DNA of 8,518 nt from Clostridia bacterium. Lineage in GTDB: Bacteria > Bacillota > Clostridia > Oscillospirales > Acutalibacteraceae. The notes beneath the pieces were generated by a model. That model was given only the letters and a program-made list of their open reading frames with translations, had not been told where the DNA came from and ran no database searches. The translations under genes and the position numbers were made by a program. Below are positions 6,145 to 8,518 of the stretch, in pieces. Every line of letters begins with the position of its first letter. Position 1 is the first letter of the stretch. The stretch covers positions 1 to 8,518 of the forward strand of contig CAAFXF010000110.1 in assembly GCA_900766895.1 (NCBI GenBank), in the 5' to 3' direction.

Positions 6145-6173
6145 TTGACAATGCACTGCCTATTATGTATAAT
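6145..6173 (+). promoter_or_regulatory. Consensus promoter of the ylxM-ffh-rpsP operon
   Basis: TTGACA at 6145-6150 and TATAAT at 6168-6173 are both perfect matches to the sigma-70/SigA consensus with a 17-bp spacer. AT-rich sequence at 6121-6144 (including TTAATTAA at 6125-6132) could act as an UP element. The predicted start is near 6180. This is the strongest promoter visible in the window and fits a housekeeping operon needed at high level. It is back to back with the hisC promoter, the two -35 elements being 34 bp apart. Confidence 0.9.
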
Positions 6174-6180
6174 ATCATTG

Positions 6181-6222
6181 CTGTAAAGAACTATTACTTT
6201 ACAAAGGCGAAATACTTTACAG
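6181..6222 (+). promoter_or_regulatory. ylxM leader with alternative pairings and a 9-bp direct repeat
   Basis: CTGTAAAG at 6181-6188 can pair with CTTTACA at 6197-6203 (7 bp, 8-nt loop) or with CTTTACAG at 6215-6222 (8 bp, 26-nt loop), but not both. The two right-hand copies form a direct repeat, TACTTTACA at 6195-6203 and 6213-6221, with an 18-bp period. The second pairing uses the first G of the Shine-Dalgarno run (6222-6228), so the choice of fold could alter ribosome access. The repeat could instead be a DNA site; no function is established. Confidence 0.45.
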
Positions 6223-6235
6223 GGGAGGCGTGCGT

Positions 6236-6601
6236 ATGGCAAAGAATCTTGAAATATCTTACCTTATGGATATTTACGGCGAATGTTTGACAGAAAAACA
6301 GAGAAGCTTTATAGAGTTTTACTATGACGACGACCTTTCCCTTTCCGAAATCGCAGAGAATGAGAATATCACCCGTCAGGGCGTGCGTGACGCAATCAAA
6401 AGGGCAGAAAATACATTGCTTGATTTGGAAAGCAAGCTTGGCTTTGCCAAGAAGTATGCAGAGCTTGACAAGTGCCTTGACGACATCAGCGAATGTGCCG
6501 ATAAGATATACGACTTTAATCTTACAACCAATGTGTCAAAGGATATTAACGACAATGTTGCAAAGATAAAGGCTCTGTGTGAATATCTAAATAGGATGTG
6601 A
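6236..6601 (+). CDS. ylxM: YlxM/p13-like DNA-binding protein, SRP-associated
   Basis: A 121-residue protein of the UPF0122/YlxM family, with a sigma-factor region 4-like helix-turn-helix at about 34-56 (LSLSEIAENENITRQGVRDAI) preceded by LTEKQRSFIEFYY. The C-terminal half is mostly helical and charged. In Firmicutes this gene is regularly found just before ffh, and in streptococci YlxM has been reported to interact with signal recognition particle components; a regulatory role is plausible. The start is ATG at 6236 because GGAGG (6224-6228) lies 7 nt upstream; the in-frame GTG at 6230 is only 1 nt from it. It is the first gene of the operon, and its stop is 4 nt before the ffh start. Confidence 0.92.
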   Translation: MAKNLEISYLMDIYGECLTEKQRSFIEFYYDDDLSLSEIAENENITRQGVRDAIKRAENTLLDLESKLGFAKKYAELDKCLDDISECADKIYDFNLTTNVSKDINDNVAKIKALCEYLNRM

Positions 6602-6605
6602 TTAC

Positions 6606-8000
6606 TTGGCATTTGAAGGACTTAGCGAACGCCTTGAAAATTCATTTAGAAAGCTTCGTGCCAAAGGAAAGCTGACTGAAGCAGATGTTAAGGAAGCAAT
6701 GCGAGAGGTGCGCCTTGCACTGCTCGAGGCTGACGTAAACTACAAGGTATCAAAGGAATTTACCAACAAGGTTACCCAACGTGCAATCGGCGACGATGTA
6801 ATGGAAAATCTGACTCCCGGTCAGATGGTAATTAAGATAGTAAACGAAGAGCTTACCGAGCTTATGGGCGGTACAGAATCCAGACTTACTATCGCAAAGC
6901 ATCCGCCAACCATTATTATGATGTGCGGTCTTCAGGGTAGCGGTAAAACAACTCATTCGGGCAAGCTTGCGCTCAAGCTTAAAAAGGACGGTCACAGACC
7001 TCTCCTTGTTGCGTGCGACGTTTACCGTCCCGCCGCAATTAAGCAGCTGCAGGTTGTCGGCTCTCAAATAGATGTACCTGTTTTTGAAATGGGTACGGCT
7101 AATCCTGTAGATATTGCGCAGGAGGCCATCAAGCACGCCAAGGACCATGGCTATGATTATGTTATCATAGATACGGCAGGTCGTTTGCATATTGATGAAG
7201 CACTTATGGAGGAGCTTACGAATATTCGTGCAAGCGTTCACCCAAACGAAATTTTGCTTGTAATTGATGCTATGACCGGTCAGGATGCCGTTAATGTTGC
7301 CAAGAGCTTTAACGAAACCTTAGGCATAGACGGTGTTATCCTTACTAAGCTTGACGGTGACACCAGGGGCGGTGCAGCTCTTTCTGTTCGTGCAGTAACG
7401 GGCAAGCCTATCAAGTTTGTGGGTACAGGCGAAAAGCTTGACAATTTGGAGGTATTCCATCCGTCAAGAATGGCGTCCCGTATTCTCGGTATGGGCGATG
7501 TGCTTTCGTTTATCGAAAAGGCAGAAATGGCTCTTGATGAGAAAAAGGCGGCAGAGCTTGAAAAGAAGCTTGCAAAAAATAAGTTTGACTTTAACGATTT
7601 GCTTGACCAGTTTGACCAAATTGAACGTATGGGCTCGCTTAAGGATACCATTAAGATGATTCCCGGTATCGGCAAACAAATTAAGGATGAAGATATTGAC
7701 GAAAAGGCGTTTGACCGCCTGAGGTGCATTATTTACTCTATGACAAAGCAGGAGCGCTCAAATCCCGAAATCATCAATCCGTCACGCAAGCGTCGTATTG
7801 CAGCCGGCTCCGGCACAAGCATAGAGGAAGTTAACAAGCTTATGACGCAGTTCAAGCAGATGCAAAAGATGGTTAAGCAGGTCGGCGGACATAAGGGACC
7901 GAAGCTTAGCAAAAAAATGCGTCGCCTGATGCAGCAAAATCCCGAAATGGCTCAAAAAATGATGGGTCAAACAGGTAACAACAATCCGTTTGGATTTTAA
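6606..8000 (+). CDS. ffh: Signal recognition particle GTPase Ffh (SRP54)
   Basis: A 464-residue protein of about normal length. Ffh binds SRP RNA, recognises signal sequences on nascent chains and, with FtsY, delivers ribosomes to the Sec translocon. The N domain (1-90) includes ALLEADVN at 39-46. The G domain has the P-loop GLQGSGKTT at 108-116, DVYRPAA at 138-144, DTAGR at 189-193 and TKLDGD at 247-252. The methionine-rich M domain (from about 325) holds the RNA-binding segment SRKRRIAAGSGTSIEEVN at 393-410 and ends in GNNNPFGF. Translation starts at TTG: the next residues, AFEGLSERL, are the canonical Ffh N-terminus. Only 4 nt separate it from ylxM, and AGGA at 6593-6596 is a weak ribosome site, so coupling is likely. 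Confidence 0.98.
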   Translation: MAFEGLSERLENSFRKLRAKGKLTEADVKEAMREVRLALLEADVNYKVSKEFTNKVTQRAIGDDVMENLTPGQMVIKIVNEELTELMGGTESRLTIAKHPPTIIMMCGLQGSGKTTHSGKLALKLKKDGHRPLLVACDVYRPAAIKQLQVVGSQIDVPVFEMGTANPVDIAQEAIKHAKDHGYDYVIIDTAGRLHIDEALMEELTNIRASVHPNEILLVIDAMTGQDAVNVAKSFNETLGIDGVILTKLDGDTRGGAALSVRAVTGKPIKFVGTGEKLDNLEVFHPSRMASRILGMGDVLSFIEKAEMALDEKKAAELEKKLAKNKFDFNDLLDQFDQIERMGSLKDTIKMIPGIGKQIKDEDIDEKAFDRLRCIIYSMTKQERSNPEIINPSRKRRIAAGSGTSIEEVNKLMTQFKQMQKMVKQVGGHKGPKLSKKMRRLMQQNPEMAQKMMGQTGNNNPFGF

Positions 8001-8079
8001 CAAATCAGTATTAACCCAATTAAGTTTTTTATAAATTTGGTTGATAAATAATAACAATATTTTATTGGAGGTAAGAAAA

Positions 8080-8322
8080 ATGGCAGTAAAAATCAGACTT
8101 CGCAGAATGGGTGCAAAGAAGGCTCCTTTCTATCGTGTAGTAGTTGCAGATTCAAGATATCCTCGTGACGGTCGTTTCATTGAGGAAATCGGAACATACA
8201 ACACAATGGTTGATCCGGCTGAAATTAAGATTGATGCTGAGAAGGCTAAGAAGTGGATTGCAAACGGTGCTCAGCCAACTGACACAGTTAAGTCAATTCT
8301 TAAAAAAGAAGGCATTCTATAA
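8080..8322 (+). CDS. rpsP: 30S ribosomal protein S16
   Basis: An 80-residue small basic ribosomal protein. The N-terminus MAVKIRLRRMGAKKAPFYRV and the following VVADSRYPRDGRFIEEIGTY are diagnostic of S16, which binds 16S rRNA and helps 30S assembly. The start is set by GGAGG at 8067-8071, 8 nt before the ATG; the frame stays open upstream to a TTG at 8041, but that lacks a ribosome site and would add a non-conserved tail. The 79-nt gap after ffh is the largest within the operon and contains only a weak imperfect hairpin (8013-8042). I see no separate promoter there, so read-through from the ylxM promoter is likely. Confidence 0.98.
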   Translation: MAVKIRLRRMGAKKAPFYRVVVADSRYPRDGRFIEEIGTYNTMVDPAEIKIDAEKAKKWIANGAQPTDTVKSILKKEGIL

Positions 8323-8362
8323 TCTTTGCCAAAGACAAAGAATATAGTAGGAGGTGTTTTCT

Positions 8363-8518
8363 TTGGAGGAATTGTTGATATCCATTACAAAGGGTCTTGT
8401 TGATGATCCAACCAAAGTTTCCGTTGATATTGACGAGCCTAACGAAGAAGGCGTAACTGTTTATCATCTTCACGTAGCTGAGGGCGATATGGGTAGAGTA
8501 ATAGGCAAGCAGGGCAGA
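8363..8518 (+). CDS. khpA: KhpA-type KH-domain RNA-binding protein, 3' end cut by window
   Basis: The first 52 residues of a small KH-domain protein (YlqC/KhpA), cut at the window end. The KH signature VIGKQGR is complete at residues 46-52, with the GxxG loop Gly48-Lys-Gln-Gly51; upstream is MEELLISITKGLVDDP, typical of the family, whose members are usually about 75-80 residues. KhpA binds RNA, forms a complex with KhpB/Jag in several Gram-positives and affects cell elongation and division. The start is TTG at 8363, with GGAGG at 8350-8354 lying 8 nt upstream. It follows rpsP by 40 nt; rimM, trmD and rplS commonly come next in Firmicutes but lie outside the window. Confidence 0.92.
   Translation, partial: MEELLISITKGLVDDPTKVSVDIDEPNEEGVTVYHLHVAEGDMGRVIGKQGR

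Noticed and set aside
8013..8042. Imperfect inverted repeat AACCCAATT / AATTTGGTT between ffh and rpsP
   Set aside because: Only 8 of 9 pairs, AT-rich, with a 12-nt loop and no T run after it; too weak to call a terminator or an S16 autoregulatory site, and no promoter pair was found in the gap.
8323..8341. Small hairpin TCTTTG / CAAAGA between rpsP and khpA
   Set aside because: Six AT-rich pairs within a 40-nt gap and no T tract; the CAAAGA repeat makes such pairing likely by chance.
1..8518. Search for mobile elements, CRISPR repeats, toxin-antitoxin or defence genes, tRNA or SRP RNA
   Set aside because: No transposase, integrase, regularly spaced repeat, cloverleaf or SRP RNA pattern was seen; all genes fit chromosomal housekeeping or metabolic families.

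Overview
The window reads as a core-chromosome segment of a low-to-moderate GC Gram-positive bacterium, most likely an anaerobic member of the Clostridia. The evidence is the ylxM-ffh-rpsP-khpA gene order typical of Firmicutes, strong AGGAGG-type ribosome binding sites, TTG starts, and the family make-up (AspT-type aminotransferase, NrdR, YoaK/DUF1275, stand-alone HisC). Genus cannot be fixed from sequence reading alone. No mobile element, CRISPR array, tRNA or rRNA gene is visible, and every open frame seems intact except the two cut by the window edges.

Layout. (1) Positions 1-2363, plus strand: a tight three-gene unit. It holds the C-terminal part of an AspT-type aminotransferase, a TIM-barrel sugar-phosphate isomerase/epimerase-like protein starting inside the preceding stop codon (TAATG), and a 10-TM EamA/DMT transporter two bases later. 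(2) 2404-2991: the ribonucleotide reductase repressor nrdR with its own promoter and two NrdR-box-like palindromes, ended by a long hairpin. (3) 2991-3689, minus strand: a YoaK-family membrane protein. (4) 3851-4945, plus strand: a calcineurin-like metallophosphoesterase with a C-terminal membrane anchor, followed by a 20-bp-stem terminator. (5) 5005-6063, minus strand: hisC. (6) 6145-8518, plus strand: ylxM, ffh, rpsP and the start of khpA, the signal-recognition-particle and ribosome-biogenesis operon, driven by a consensus TTGACA-17-TATAAT promoter and preceded by a leader with mutually exclusive pairings.

The middle of the window alternates in direction gene by gene. Both convergent junctions hold a hairpin that ends at or within a base of the opposing stop codon, and both divergent junctions hold back-to-back promoters. 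Five promoters can be read by eye, all with 17-bp spacers and four with an extended -10 (TGn). Two of them (phosphoesterase and hisC) lie so close to the start codon that the messages should have leaders of only about 9-14 nt.

I found no clear new multi-gene system. The points most worth checking are the probable NrdR autoregulation site, the alternative-pairing leader before ylxM-ffh, the tail-anchored phosphoesterase, and the aminotransferase/TIM-barrel/exporter cluster whose substrate is unknown.
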